42,627 bases of DNA from Micrococcales bacterium (GCA_021287075.1 JAJTBD010000027.1:1-42627); one strand, 5' to 3'. Positions 16,337-25,237 are shown, counted from the first letter of the stretch. The notes: generated by a model not told the origin, from the letters alone. Made by a program: numbers and translations.

Positions 16337-18268
16337 TCAGGGCTTGCCCCACTTCAGGGCCGCCGTGCCCGAGCCCGAATAGGCATAGACATCCCAGCGG
16401 TAGGTGCCCGCCGTCGCCGAGAACTTCACCGACTCATCCGCACCCGAGGTCTCCCCCGAGGCCACATCCACCCAGCTGCTGCCATTCCACCGCTGCAGAT
16501 ACAGATCGAAGTCCGCACCCGAGGGCCCATCCAGACAACCGGTGATCTCACCGGCCGCCGACGAGAAACCGCTCGAGGACGGCAGATACGCCGACCGGCC
16601 ACTGGAGACATACGCCGACTGCGACGCATCGTCACACGAGCCACCCGGCTGCGGCGTCGGCTCCGTCGGCCCCGGCTCCTCCGGCGTGCCGCCGCAGGTG
16701 GACGGGCGGGCGGGCTCGCCGGACTGCGCCGGCACGGAGACGGCGTTCCAGGCGTTCTTGACCGCGTCGTACTTGGCGCAGTCGGTCGGGTAGAGGTTCT
16801 TGACGGCGGTCAGCGTCGCCACGCGGGCCTTGGGGTGGGTCCAGTAGGACGTCTTGCCGAGGAGACCGTTGTAGAAGATCTTGGTCGCGTCCTTGATGCC
16901 GACACCGGTCACCGAGGAGGGGCCGCCGGAGCAGATCGGGCTGGACTGCTTGCCGGCCGGGTTGCTGCCCTCGGCGAGCAGGTAGAACCAGTGGTTGAGC
17001 GGACCGGCGGCCGCGTGGACCTCGGTGTTCTTGATCGAGGAGGAGTAGCAGTTGGGGTTGCCGAGCACCGACGGGTTGTACATCACGCGGATGGGCCCGT
17101 CACCGGTCAGGTTGCTCTCCTCGCCGACGGTGTAGTCGGGGGGGTTGCTCGCGTTGTTCATGAAGTGCTCGGTGGCAGCGCCGAAGATGTCGCCGGTGGC
17201 CTCGTTCATGCCGCCCGTCTCGTCGTCGCCCGCCGAGCCACCGGGGGTGGTGTAGAAGATGCCGTGGCCCTGCTCGTGGGCGACGACATCGGTCTCGACG
17301 AGGTTGCGCTGGTTGTCGGAGGAGTGGCCGAAGTTGGTGTAGCTGCCGTTCCAGAAGGCGTTGACCTCGTTGAGCCCCACGCGCATCGGGTAGCCGGTGC
17401 CATCGCCCTTGATGCCCTTGCGGCCGAGCCACTCGTCCAGCATGTCCCACTGCGCCTGGGCGGCGACCATCGCGTCGACGCAGGCGGTCTCGCGGTCGCT
17501 CGCGGAGCCGTTGCCCCATGCGCTGTCGCTGCCGGTGAAGGCGCTGCCGTCCTGCCCGCCGCACTTGAAGCCCGAGCGGGTGGGGTCGGTCATCGACGTG
17601 GCCTGGGTGTCGATGTCGACCGTGCCCTGGTGGTAGCCGCGGTCGTCGGCGGCGTCGCGGACGAGGTCCCAGCTGTCGATGTAGGCGCCGGTGCGGGCGT
17701 CGGTGTGGACGGTCAGGATCGTCTGCTTGCCCTGGTGGGTGCCGCGGACGACGGTCTCCCAGGCGAGGCGCGGGGTGGCCTCGTCCTCGGCGAGGACGAC
17801 CAGGACCGGGGTCGAGGTGGACGAGACGGAGGAGACCCGCGAGGCGGCGGCCTTGCGGGCGGCGCCCGCGCTCACCTTGGCGTTGGTCTCCACGGAGATC
17901 GCCCGGTCGAGGGAGCTGGTCTCACCGGTGACCTTGCCCTGCCCGTTGGTCGCGATGACGAAGTCGCCGCCACGCACGGGGATGCCGCCGTGCGTGCGCT
18001 CATAGGCCACGTAGTGCGTGCCGTCGCTGCCGGCGTGCACGCGGGTGCGGGAGAAGGCGTCCTTGCCGGCCTTGTGCAGGGCGGACTTGCCGCGGCCGGC
18101 CACGAAGTCGTCGGCCGCCTTGGCCGCGCGCTCCGAGGGGGTGGTGCTGGCCGCGGCCGCGGTCGTGTCGGTGGTGGGTGCGCTCACGGCGGGGAGCGCC
18201 GTTGTGAGCGTCGCGGCAGCCAGCGCGCCGACGGCGAGCGAGGCTCCGCGGAGACGGGATCGGGTCAC
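16337..18268 (-). CDS. Secreted M4 (thermolysin-type) metalloprotease with C-terminal PPC domain
   Basis: 643 aa pre-pro-enzyme. Signal peptide to about residue 30 (ending PAVSA), FTP/PepSY propeptide up to about residue 200, then the M4 catalytic domain. Zinc site: HEQGH at 331-335 with catalytic E332 and third ligand E356 in GGMNEATGD. The downstream histidine segment TEVHAAAGPLNHWFY holds the transition-state His. A Pro/Thr/Glu linker (GGTPEEPGPTEPTPQPGG) leads to a pre-peptidase C-terminal (PPC) domain from about residue 555. GTG start with AAGGAA 6 bases upstream. Codons of the PPC domain favour GAT and TAT, unlike the catalytic domain. The LAL regulator gene is immediately upstream on the same strand. 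Confidence 0.95.
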   Translation of the reverse strand: MTRSRLRGASLAVGALAAATLTTALPAVSAPTTDTTAAAASTTPSERAAKAADDFVAGRGKSALHKAGKDAFSRTRVHAGSDGTHYVAYERTHGGIPVRGGDFVIATNGQGKVTGETSSLDRAISVETNAKVSAGAARKAAASRVSSVSSTSTPVLVVLAEDEATPRLAWETVVRGTHQGKQTILTVHTDARTGAYIDSWDLVRDAADDRGYHQGTVDIDTQATSMTDPTRSGFKCGGQDGSAFTGSDSAWGNGSASDRETACVDAMVAAQAQWDMLDEWLGRKGIKGDGTGYPMRVGLNEVNAFWNGSYTNFGHSSDNQRNLVETDVVAHEQGHGIFYTTPGGSAGDDETGGMNEATGDIFGAATEHFMNNASNPPDYTVGEESNLTGDGPIRVMYNPSVLGNPNCYSSSIKNTEVHAAAGPLNHWFYLLAEGSNPAGKQSSPICSGGPSSVTGVGIKDATKIFYNGLLGKTSYWTHPKARVATLTAVKNLYPTDCAKYDAVKNAWNAVSVPAQSGEPARPSTCGGTPEEPGPTEPTPQPGGSCDDASQSAYVSSGRSAYLPSSSGFSSAAGEITGCLDGPSGADFDLYLQRWNGSSWVDVASGETSGADESVKFSATAGTYRWDVYAYSGSGTAALKWGKP

Positions 18269-18431
18269 GTTGTCGTTCCTTCCAGCTGGCCCCCTGGGGT
18301 GGGGCCGGGGTTGGACCGGAGGAGATCCGGGCCACCGGATGGCGGCGTGCCCGACGCTAGGAAGCCCACCCGCGCGGCAGTAGCGGGGAAACCCTTGCTT
18401 GTCCCGAGGGGACCCTCGCCCCGGGGCGGGG

Positions 18432-21140
18432 TCAGCGCGGGAGGGCCTCGTCGGAGAGCCTGGCCACGAGCTGGGTGCGCGAGCCCACGCCGACCTTGCG
18501 GAAGATGCGGGTCAGGTTGGCCTCGACGGTCTTGACCGACAGGTGCAGCAGCCCGGCGATCTCGCGGTTGCTGCCGCCGGCGACGACGGCCGCGGCGATC
18601 CGCGTCTCGGTCGCCGTCAGCTCGGCCCCCGCACCCAGGGCAGCCTCATCGGGTGGCGTCTGCGGCAGGAGCGCCCGCCATGGGCCGACCTCGCCGGAGG
18701 TCAGCAGCTCGCCGGCGGCGGCCAGGCAGGCGCGGTGCTCGCTCAGGTGCCTGCGGCGCCGCGCCACCGAGGCGGAGACCAGCAGGGCGCGGGCCTGCTC
18801 GACCGGCTGCCCCAGCGAGGCGAATGCCGCCGAGCTGGCAGCCGCGAGCACGGCCGCCTGCGCGAGTTCGCCTGTGGCAGCGCACAGCTCGGCCTCCGAC
18901 CGGTCGAGCTGCGCGCTCACACCACGGTGGGCCACACCACCCGACGCGACGAGGGACCGGCTCCAGGCGAGCAGGTCGCGGGCGTCGTCGTGATGGCCGG
19001 TGGCGACCTGCGCCGAGACCAGCTCGGCATGCCATCGGACCTGGCTGGGGTCGGCCAGGCCCTCCGCCTCGTCGAGCTGCTGGATCCCCATCAGGTCGGT
19101 GCGCGCGGCGGCGTGCTCCCCCGACAACGCGAGCGCCTGGGCGCGCAGGAGGAGGTGCCGGCGCAGATAGCGCAGGTCCTCACCCGCCTCCGCGAGCTCG
19201 ACACCCCGCCCGGCCATGCGCAGCGCGTCCGACAGGTCGCCGCCTGCCAGTTCGGCGACGGTCGCGGCATACCAGCCCGCGGCGGCGTCGAGGCCAAGCG
19301 TGCTCGTGATCTCCAGCGCACGGCGCCCGAGATCGACCGCGCGACCGCCCCTGCCCAGCCGGGCGGCGACCTCGGTGAGACTGCGCAGGACGTGGACGGT
19401 GTCGGCCCCCGGTGGCTCCTCGACGCGGGAGAGCAGCCCGCTGAACCGCTGCCACGCACAGTCGAGGTCGTCGTCGTGGAGGGCAAAGCGGGCCGCGATG
19501 AACTCGGCCGAGGTGTGCACCTGGCCGGGCACCGACGGCGCCTCCAGCCCGCTGGCGCGATCGAGGATCTCGGACCACGCGGGGTCGCCGAGGGTGCGCG
19601 CGGCATACGCCTCGATCGTCAGGGCGGAGGCGAGCAGCGCGTCGTCGCCCGTCGACGCGGCCAGCTCCGCGGCCCGCGCGGCGTCCTCCCGGGCATGGCG
19701 CACGGCGGCCCCCACCAGCCTGGCCCGGGCCCGCTGGAGCAGCACGAGGACGAGCAGGGTGGGGTCGTCGCCGGCCTCGAGCAGGGCGGCGCCGAGCACC
19801 TGGTCGATGTCGATATTGCAGCGGGTCGCCAGCTCCAGCAAGGCGAGCCGCGTGCGGATGCGCGCCGCGCGAGGGGCGTCCGAACGGGCAAGACGATCAC
19901 TGGCCCGCCCGGCGAGGTCGCTCCGTGAGGCGAGCACGGCCTGCTCCACGGCCAGCACGAGCCAGTCGAGTCGCTGCCCGGTGAGCTCCGGCCCGGCCCG
20001 GTCGGCGGCGAGGAGGGCCAGCTCGGCCGCGTCCGCGCTGCGCCCCGACGTCGCGAGGCGCTGCGCGGCGCCGGCGAGGGCGGCGGCCCGGCGCGCGTCG
20101 AGGCCGGGATCGGCCAGCGCCTCATGGCGCAGCCGGTCACAGTCGTGCAGCGCCACCGCGGCGAGCCGCCGGTGCAGCACCGTGCGCTCCGAGGCCTCCA
20201 CCTCATCGGCCAGCAGCGCGCGCAGCGCCTGTGGCACGAACCGCGCGCGGTCGGCCTCGATGGTCACCAGCCCCGCCTGCTGGGCCAGCTGGAGGTCGCG
20301 CTCGGCGTCGGCGCGTCCGGCCCGCACCAGGGTCGGCACGTCGGCCTCGCCCACCAGCGCCGCCAACGAGAGCGTCGCCCTGACCTGCGGGGGCAGCGCG
20401 GTGGTGCGGGCCAGCAGCGTCGAGCGCAGCCCCTCGGGCAGCTGGGCCTCGGCCCCGGCGGGCAGCTGCCCGTCGAGGGCGCGGGCGATCGCCAGCGCGA
20501 GGCCGGGCACCCCACCGGTGTCGGCATAGATCCGCTGGGCCAGGGCCATCTCGACGCCACGGTCCTGGAGCAGCTTGATGGTCTGGGCAGCAGAGAGCGT
20601 GGGCACCCGCAGCTCCACCGGCTCCTCGACCAGCGACTGCGTGCGCTCTCGCCCGCGGGAGGTCGGCAGGGCAAAGGACGCGAGCGCCCGCACCCCCACA
20701 CCCCGGGCCGCGGACAGGGCGGCCCCCAGCACCTCCTCGGTGACCGGGTCGGCCCACTGCACATCGTCGACGACCACCAGCAGCGGCCGCTCGCGCGCCA
20801 TCTCCGAGAGCAGTCCCAGCCACGCGGTGGCCGCGAGGGGCCCCGACCGCCCCTGCCCGGCCTCGTCGATCGCCTCGCGCATGGCGACCGGCAGATCGGC
20901 GTATGCCGCGACGTCGGCCTGGTCCAGCAGCTCCATCAGGCCCGCCCCGCGGACCTCGCAGGCGACCCGGGTGCACCGCAGGGTCAGCAGGCGCCGCGAC
21001 CCCTGGGCCCGCTCCGCCACGGTCTCGAGCACGCTGGAGCGGCCGATGCCGTGGGGCCCGGTGACCAGCACGTGGCCGTGCTCCAGGGCTGCCTCGATCC
21101 GCCGGACCAGGTCCGGTCGCCCCGATGCGGGTCCCGCCAT
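18432..21140 (-). CDS. Large LAL-type LuxR regulator with AAA ATPase-like domain
   Basis: 902 aa from ATG 21140, which has GGAGG at 5 bases; GTG 21146 would overlap that site. The N-terminus holds an AAA-16/NB-ARC-like ATPase: Walker A-like GPHGIGRSS at 28-36 of the chosen start, in which Arg replaces the usual Lys, and Walker B LLVVVDDVQWAD. A long helical TPR-like region (about 350-800) follows, then a LuxR-type helix-turn-helix (LTATETRIAAAVVAGGSNREIAGLLHLSVKTVEANLTRIF). LAL proteins (MalT class) are signal-responsive activators. The M4 metalloprotease gene 163 bp downstream is the first candidate target. It carries three internal GTATGCCGC copies (19264, 19600, 20901). Confidence 0.9.
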   Translation of the reverse strand: MAGPASGRPDLVRRIEAALEHGHVLVTGPHGIGRSSVLETVAERAQGSRRLLTLRCTRVACEVRGAGLMELLDQADVAAYADLPVAMREAIDEAGQGRSGPLAATAWLGLLSEMARERPLLVVVDDVQWADPVTEEVLGAALSAARGVGVRALASFALPTSRGRERTQSLVEEPVELRVPTLSAAQTIKLLQDRGVEMALAQRIYADTGGVPGLALAIARALDGQLPAGAEAQLPEGLRSTLLARTTALPPQVRATLSLAALVGEADVPTLVRAGRADAERDLQLAQQAGLVTIEADRARFVPQALRALLADEVEASERTVLHRRLAAVALHDCDRLRHEALADPGLDARRAAALAGAAQRLATSGRSADAAELALLAADRAGPELTGQRLDWLVLAVEQAVLASRSDLAGRASDRLARSDAPRAARIRTRLALLELATRCNIDIDQVLGAALLEAGDDPTLLVLVLLQRARARLVGAAVRHAREDAARAAELAASTGDDALLASALTIEAYAARTLGDPAWSEILDRASGLEAPSVPGQVHTSAEFIAARFALHDDDLDCAWQRFSGLLSRVEEPPGADTVHVLRSLTEVAARLGRGGRAVDLGRRALEITSTLGLDAAAGWYAATVAELAGGDLSDALRMAGRGVELAEAGEDLRYLRRHLLLRAQALALSGEHAAARTDLMGIQQLDEAEGLADPSQVRWHAELVSAQVATGHHDDARDLLAWSRSLVASGGVAHRGVSAQLDRSEAELCAATGELAQAAVLAAASSAAFASLGQPVEQARALLVSASVARRRRHLSEHRACLAAAGELLTSGEVGPWRALLPQTPPDEAALGAGAELTATETRIAAAVVAGGSNREIAGLLHLSVKTVEANLTRIFRKVGVGSRTQLVARLSDEALPR

Positions 21141-21287
21141 GCTCACCTCCTCGGGCGCGCGTCTGGCCTGACACCCTAGGTCGGAATGTCAGCCCTCGCG
21201 CGCCGAGCAGGCGGCTCCTGCGGTGCGCGCGGGCGGGCGCCGCGCGGCATACCCCGTTAATGCAAGAACCGGACCCGCGGGGACATG

Positions 21288-21327
21288 CCAGAGCCCGTAT
21301 GCCGCGGCGGCGGCATACGGGCTCTGG
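21288..21327. terminator. Terminator hairpin of the LemA gene built from two GTATGCCGC repeats
   Basis: CCAGAGCCC + GTATGCCGC (21288-21305) pairs perfectly with GCGGCATAC + GGGCTCTGG (21310-21327), an 18-bp stem with a GGCG loop. It begins 15 bases past the minus-strand lemA stop. The rest of the gap to the regulator start (21141-21287) holds one further repeat (21244-21252). Confidence 0.88.
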
Positions 21328-21342
21328 TGCGCTCGTGAGGGG

Positions 21343-22101
21343 TCAGGCCTGGGGCTGCTGGTCCTCCGCGGGCGGCTGCTGCTGGGGCTGGGCCTGCGGC
21401 TGCTCGGCCTGGGGCTGCTGGACCTGGGGCTGCTGCACCTGGGGGGCCTCGACCTGGGGCTGACGGGCCTGGTCGCTCATCGGGCCGTCGAGGACGGGCC
21501 CACGGACCTGGTCCTGCGGGCCGGTGCCGCCGCCCTGGCCGAAGTCGACCTTGACGGGGTCGCGGTCGACGCCCTCGGCCTCGAAGTACTCGGCCTTCTT
21601 GACGCCGAACATGCCCGCGACGAAGTTGGTCGGGACGGTGTCGACCTTGGTGTTGAGGTCGCGCACGGTGGCGTTGTAGTAGCGGCGGGCCGAGGCGATG
21701 CGGTCCTCGGTGCCGGTCAGCTCCTGCTGGAGGGCCATGAAGTTCTGGTTGGCCTTGAGGTCGGGGTAGGCCTCGGCGACGGCGTTGAGCCGGACGAGGG
21801 CCTGGGTCAGCTGGGCCTCGGCCTGGGCGACCTCGGCGGGGTTGCCGCCCTGCTGGGCCGCGACGGCGCCGCTGCGGGCCCGCGTGACCTCCTCGAAGGT
21901 GCCGCGCTCGTGGGCGGCATAGCCCTTGACGGTCTCGACGAGGTTGCCGATCAGGTCGTGGCGGCGCTTGAGCTCGGTGTCGATCTGCGCCCACGCCTCC
22001 TGGACGAGGTTGCGGGTCTTCATCAGGCCGTTGTAGACGCCGACGGCCCACAGCGCGGCAAGCACGATGAGGCCAAGCAGCACGAGCAGGGCGATGGTCA
22101 T
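21343..22101 (-). CDS. LemA-family membrane protein with Gln/Pro-rich tail
   Basis: 252 aa. N-terminal transmembrane helix (MTIALLVLLGLIVLAALWAVGVY) then the LemA helical domain: NGLMKTRNLVQEAWAQIDTE, LKRRHDLIGNLVETVKGYA, LNAVAEAYPDLKANQNFM, RRYYNATVRDLNTKVDTVP and NFVAGMFGVKKAEYFEAE. The last 40 residues are a repeated tail of PQVQQ/PQAEQ units, likely disordered. LemA proteins are membrane-anchored coiled-coil proteins of unclear role. The gene lies 77 bases after pyrE on the same strand and ends at the hairpin 21288-21327. Confidence 0.93.
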   Translation of the reverse strand: MTIALLVLLGLIVLAALWAVGVYNGLMKTRNLVQEAWAQIDTELKRRHDLIGNLVETVKGYAAHERGTFEEVTRARSGAVAAQQGGNPAEVAQAEAQLTQALVRLNAVAEAYPDLKANQNFMALQQELTGTEDRIASARRYYNATVRDLNTKVDTVPTNFVAGMFGVKKAEYFEAEGVDRDPVKVDFGQGGGTGPQDQVRGPVLDGPMSDQARQPQVEAPQVQQPQVQQPQAEQPQAQPQQQPPAEDQQPQA

Positions 22102-22178
22102 GGTCAGGCACTCCCCAGGATGGTCGGGTCGGTCAGGGCGATCCTAGACGCCCGAGGGCGTCACGGCGCGGCTCCGGG

Positions 22179-22733
22179 TCAGGCCAGGCCGAGCTCCGCG
22201 AGGCCGAAGACGTGGCGGTACTCCAGCCCCTCGGCGGCGAAGCGCTCGCCCGCACCGGTCGCGCGGTCGGCGATCGTCGCGATGCCGACGACCTCGGCGC
22301 CTGCCTCCTTGGCGGCGTTCGCGGCCTCGAGAGGCGAGCCGCCCGTGGTCGAGGTGTCCTCGACGATCAGCACGCGTCGACCCTGGATCGAGGGGCCCTC
22401 GATGCGCTGCTGGAGCCCGTGGGCCTTGCCGGCCTTGCGCACGACGAAGGCGTCGAGCCGGCCCCCCTCGGCCGCCCGCGCGTGCAGCATGGCCGTCGCG
22501 ACCGGGTCGGCGCCCAGCGTCAGGCCACCGACCGCGTCGAAATCGAGGTCGTGCACCAGGTCGAGCATGATCCGGCCCACGAGCGGGCTGGCCTCGCCGT
22601 CGAGCGTGATCCGACGCAGGTCGACGTAGTAGTCGGCCTGCTTGCCGGAGGAGAGGGTCACTCGGCCATGGACGATGGCCTTGTCCTTGATGATCTGGAG
22701 CAGGCGGGCGCGGTCTGCGGCGATGTCGGTCAC
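22179..22733 (-). CDS. pyrE: Orotate phosphoribosyltransferase
   Basis: 184 aa. Converts orotate and PRPP to orotidine 5'-phosphate in pyrimidine synthesis. The PRPP-binding motif VLIVEDTSTTGGS is intact and the catalytic loop region VVRKAGKAHGLQQRIEG is present. GTG start 22733; TAGAGT lies 7 bases upstream with no ribosome-binding site, implying a leaderless transcript. In M. tuberculosis pyrE (Rv0382c) is close to clpB (Rv0384c) and a SpoU methyltransferase gene (Rv0380c), a similar grouping. Confidence 0.97.
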   Translation of the reverse strand: MTDIAADRARLLQIIKDKAIVHGRVTLSSGKQADYYVDLRRITLDGEASPLVGRIMLDLVHDLDFDAVGGLTLGADPVATAMLHARAAEGGRLDAFVVRKAGKAHGLQQRIEGPSIQGRRVLIVEDTSTTGGSPLEAANAAKEAGAEVVGIATIADRATGAGERFAAEGLEYRHVFGLAELGLA

Positions 22734-22740
22734 GGCCCCA

Positions 22741-22746
22741 ACTCTA
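22741..22746 (-). promoter_or_regulatory. Leaderless-type -10 box of pyrE
   Basis: TAGAGT on the minus strand, exactly 7 bases before the GTG start at 22733, without a ribosome-binding site. Confidence 0.55.
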
Positions 22747-22772
22747 TTGCGGCGTCCCCGCCCCCAGACGCA

Positions 22773-22805
22773 GGTATGCCGCGGAGGCGAGCTCCGCGGC
22801 ATACC
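22773..22805. terminator. Terminator hairpin of the WGxxGxxG gene built from two GTATGCCGC repeats
   Basis: GGTATGCCGCGGAG (22773-22786) pairs perfectly with CTCCGCGGCATACC (22792-22805), loop GCGAG. It lies 20 bases beyond the stop of the minus-strand small secreted protein gene and upstream of the pyrE -10. Confidence 0.85.
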
Positions 22806-22825
22806 CGATCGTGCGTGGTGGTGCG

Positions 22826-23236
22826 TCAGCCGATGCGGCCGTCGTTGTCGCGGTCCAGGCGGTCCGCGGCGCGGTCGCCGACGGTGCCCGTGCGGCCGGC
22901 GTCACGCGAGTCATAGGTCTCGCCGACGTTGGTGCGGGCGTCGTTGCGCACGGTGTCGGTGCGCACGTGGTCGCGACGGGGCTCGTGGACGACCTCGCGC
23001 TTGTTGGGCTTGAGGAGACCGCCGAGGCCGAGGAGGCCGAGCAGGCCCCACCAGCCGGTCTTGTCGGAGCCGTTGTCGTCCTCGTTGTCCACCGTGGTGT
23101 CGGCGGGCGTGGTCGTGGTGGAGCTGTCGGCGACGACAGCGGCGGGGGCCTCTGCGGCGACGGCGCTCGTGGCAGCCATGGGGGCGGCGGCGAACGCGAC
23201 GGCGAGAGCGGCGGTGGTCAGGGTCTTGCGCATCAT
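22826..23236 (-). CDS. Small secreted WGxxGxxG-motif protein
   Basis: 136 aa. ATG 23236 with AAGGAG 8 bases upstream. Signal peptide (MMRKTLTTAALAVAFAAAP) followed by a Thr/Asp-rich low-complexity stretch. Then WWGLLGLLGLGGLL with KPNKR, which fits the WGxxGxxG family of short exported proteins usually found with a hydrophobic glycine-rich segment near a basic stop. Here, unusually, about 60 charged residues continue after it and end in LDRDNDGRIG, half of an EF-hand-like calcium loop. Function unknown. The first 150 bases upstream (23237-23400) show no second gene. Confidence 0.75.
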   Translation of the reverse strand: MMRKTLTTAALAVAFAAAPMAATSAVAAEAPAAVVADSSTTTTPADTTVDNEDDNGSDKTGWWGLLGLLGLGGLLKPNKREVVHEPRRDHVRTDTVRNDARTNVGETYDSRDAGRTGTVGDRAADRLDRDNDGRIG

Positions 23237-23485
23237 GGGGAGACTCCTTGCGATGGCTAGATCACTCACCCGTGGGATGAGCGTCCTCCTCGAGCGGCTG
23301 GCTGCACTCGCTGTCGCGGACGACAGAGCGGAGGTCGTTACGGCATGACCATAGGCACTGACCTGCGCAAATGCGCACTTGGCGCCGTCCCGGCGCGTGG
23401 CGTGAGCACGAAAGCCACCCGTGGGGGTGGTGGCGCGCGTCACGTCCAGGGGGGCCGGCGTGACCTGCTCGTCAGCCCGCACCCA

Positions 23486-23491
23486 TAGGCT
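23486..23491 (+). promoter_or_regulatory. Leaderless-type -10 box of xthA
   Basis: TAGGCT, 6 bases before GTG 23498, with no ribosome-binding site. The preceding 260 bp hold only this promoter and short symmetrical sequences (for example TGCGCA twice at 23364-23377). Confidence 0.5.
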
Positions 23492-23497
23492 GGACCG

Positions 23498-24289
23498 GTG
23501 CGTATCGCGACCTGGAATGTCAACTCCATCCGCTCCCGGATCGACCGTGTCGAGGCCTGGCTGGAGCGCTCCGATGTCGATGTCCTCTGCATGCAGGAGA
23601 CCAAGGCCAAGGACGAGCAGTTCCCCTATGACCGCCTCCAGGCCCTCGGCTACGAGGTGGCCCATCACGGGGTGAACCAGTGGAACGGCGTGGCGGTGCT
23701 CTCGCGGGTCGGTCTGGACGCGGTCGACCTCGGCTTCCCCGACATGCCCGGATACGGCGACCCGGTCGCGCCGGAGGCCCGCGCCCTCGGGGCCACCTGC
23801 GGCGGCGTGCGCGTGTGGTCGCTCTATGTGCCCAACGGCCGGGCCATCGGCGACCCCCACATGGACTACAAGCTCGCCTGGCTGGAGACGCTGCGGGCCC
23901 AGACCCGGGCCTGGCTCAGCGCCCGCCCCCAGCTCCCGATGGTCCTGTGCGGCGACTGGAACATCGCCCCGCAGGACGACGACGTCTGGGACATGGAGTT
24001 CTTTGCCGACAAGACCCACGTCACTCCCCCGGAGCGGGCGGCATTCCAGGCCATCCTCGACGAGGGCATGGTCGACCTCGTGCGGCCGCACGCGCCCGGC
24101 CCGGGCGTCTACACCTACTGGGACTACCAGCGGCTGCGCTTCCCCAAGCGGCAGGGCATGCGCATCGACTTCCTGCTCGGCTCCCCCGCCGTCGCCTCCC
24201 GCGTGACCGGCGCGCTGATCGACCGTGAGGAGCGCAAGGGCAAGGGTGCCTCCGACCACGCCCCCGTGATCATCGAGCTGGCGGACTAG
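23498..24289 (+). CDS. xthA: Exodeoxyribonuclease III / AP endonuclease
   Basis: 263 aa. Repairs abasic and oxidised 3' ends in DNA. Full EEP fold: RIATWNVNSIRSR with N7, metal-binding E34 in MQETK, the central Y/N region VWSLYVPNGR, GDWNIAP with catalytic Asp and Asn, YWDYQ and the final GASDHAPV with catalytic Asp-His. Start GTG 23498 chosen because conserved MRIATWN begins there. A hydrolase gene follows after 3 bases. Confidence 0.97.
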   Translation: MRIATWNVNSIRSRIDRVEAWLERSDVDVLCMQETKAKDEQFPYDRLQALGYEVAHHGVNQWNGVAVLSRVGLDAVDLGFPDMPGYGDPVAPEARALGATCGGVRVWSLYVPNGRAIGDPHMDYKLAWLETLRAQTRAWLSARPQLPMVLCGDWNIAPQDDDVWDMEFFADKTHVTPPERAAFQAILDEGMVDLVRPHAPGPGVYTYWDYQRLRFPKRQGMRIDFLLGSPAVASRVTGALIDREERKGKGASDHAPVIIELAD

Positions 24290-24292
24290 GCC

Positions 24293-25237
24293 ATGGGCCG
24301 CCTCGCCGACTGGAACGCCCGCCGTCGCACGATCGCCCGCGCCTGGCGGGAGGGCAAGGCCATCCACGACCTCGTGCCGGGCGAGCCTGCCAAGGTCCAC
24401 CAGCGCACCCTGCTCACCGACGACGGCGCTATGCTGCGGGTGCGCGAGTTCCCCTCCCCCACAGGCGATTCCACGCTGCCGACCGTGGTCCTGGCACACG
24501 GCTGGACGCTCACTTACGCGACCTGGCAGCCGGTGATCGACGCGCTCCAGGCGCTCGTGCCGGTCCGGGTCGTCGCCTATGACCAGCGTGGCCACGGCGA
24601 CTCGGTGGCCGGCCCGCCCAATGTGCCCATCCGGCAGCTCGGCCACGACCTCCACACGGTGATCGCCGCGTCGGCGCCCGAGGGCGAGATCGTCCTGGCC
24701 GGCCACTCGATGGGCGGCATGACCCTGATGGCCTATGCCGGCCTCTATGAGCAGGAGTATGCCGCGCGGGTGCGCGGCGCTGTGCTGGTCGCCACCGCGT
24801 CGGGCCGGCTCAAGGAGATGGAGCGGCACGGCGCGGCGGCGCTGATGCGCCGGCTCTCGCTGGCGCCGCCGCTCCGGCTCGGCCGGCTGATGACCGTGCG
24901 AGGGCAGGAGCGGCTGCTCTTCGGCGACGACCCGCGGCTGGAGGATGTCATCGCCACGCGCGCCCAGGTGGCCCGCACCTCGCTGCCGACCTTTGGCCAG
25001 TTCTATGTCGCCTTCGGCGACCACGACGAGGAGAAGGCGGTCGCGGTCATGGGCCGCAAGCCACTGCGGATCATCGTCGGCACCAAGGACCGCCTCACGC
25101 CCGTGCGCTACAGCCGCTGGATGGCCGAGCAGGCGCCCAGCGGGCAGCTGACGATCGTCCCGGGCAACGGGCACATGCTCCCCTATGAGGCGACCGACCA
25201 GGTCGTGGCCCTCATCCGCGAGGTCCTCGGCGCCTGA
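24293..25237 (+). CDS. Alpha/beta-fold hydrolase
   Basis: 314 aa. Oxyanion-hole motif LAHGW, nucleophile elbow AGHSMGG with S139, acid in the IIVGTKDRLTP region and catalytic His in GNGHMLPYE complete a serine-hydrolase triad. An N-terminal helical extension (ADWNARRRTIARAWREG) comes before the core. Esterase or epoxide-hydrolase-like activity is possible; the substrate is unknown. Begins 3 bases after xthA, so co-transcribed. Contains one GTATGCCGC at 24757, read as EYAAR. A weak GC-rich hairpin follows the stop. Confidence 0.87.
   Translation: MGRLADWNARRRTIARAWREGKAIHDLVPGEPAKVHQRTLLTDDGAMLRVREFPSPTGDSTLPTVVLAHGWTLTYATWQPVIDALQALVPVRVVAYDQRGHGDSVAGPPNVPIRQLGHDLHTVIAASAPEGEIVLAGHSMGGMTLMAYAGLYEQEYAARVRGAVLVATASGRLKEMERHGAAALMRRLSLAPPLRLGRLMTVRGQERLLFGDDPRLEDVIATRAQVARTSLPTFGQFYVAFGDHDEEKAVAVMGRKPLRIIVGTKDRLTPVRYSRWMAEQAPSGQLTIVPGNGHMLPYEATDQVVALIREVLGA

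Noticed and set aside
16328..18535. A 735-codon plus-strand open frame opposite the metalloprotease
   Set aside because: Antisense of an M4 protease with a complete zinc site; low-complexity Gly/Val/Ala-rich composition and no recognisable domain.
23237..25174. Minus-strand open frame extending the WGxxGxxG protein upstream through xthA and the hydrolase
   Set aside because: The start at 23236 has a ribosome-binding site and a signal peptide; the extension is antisense to two conserved genes.
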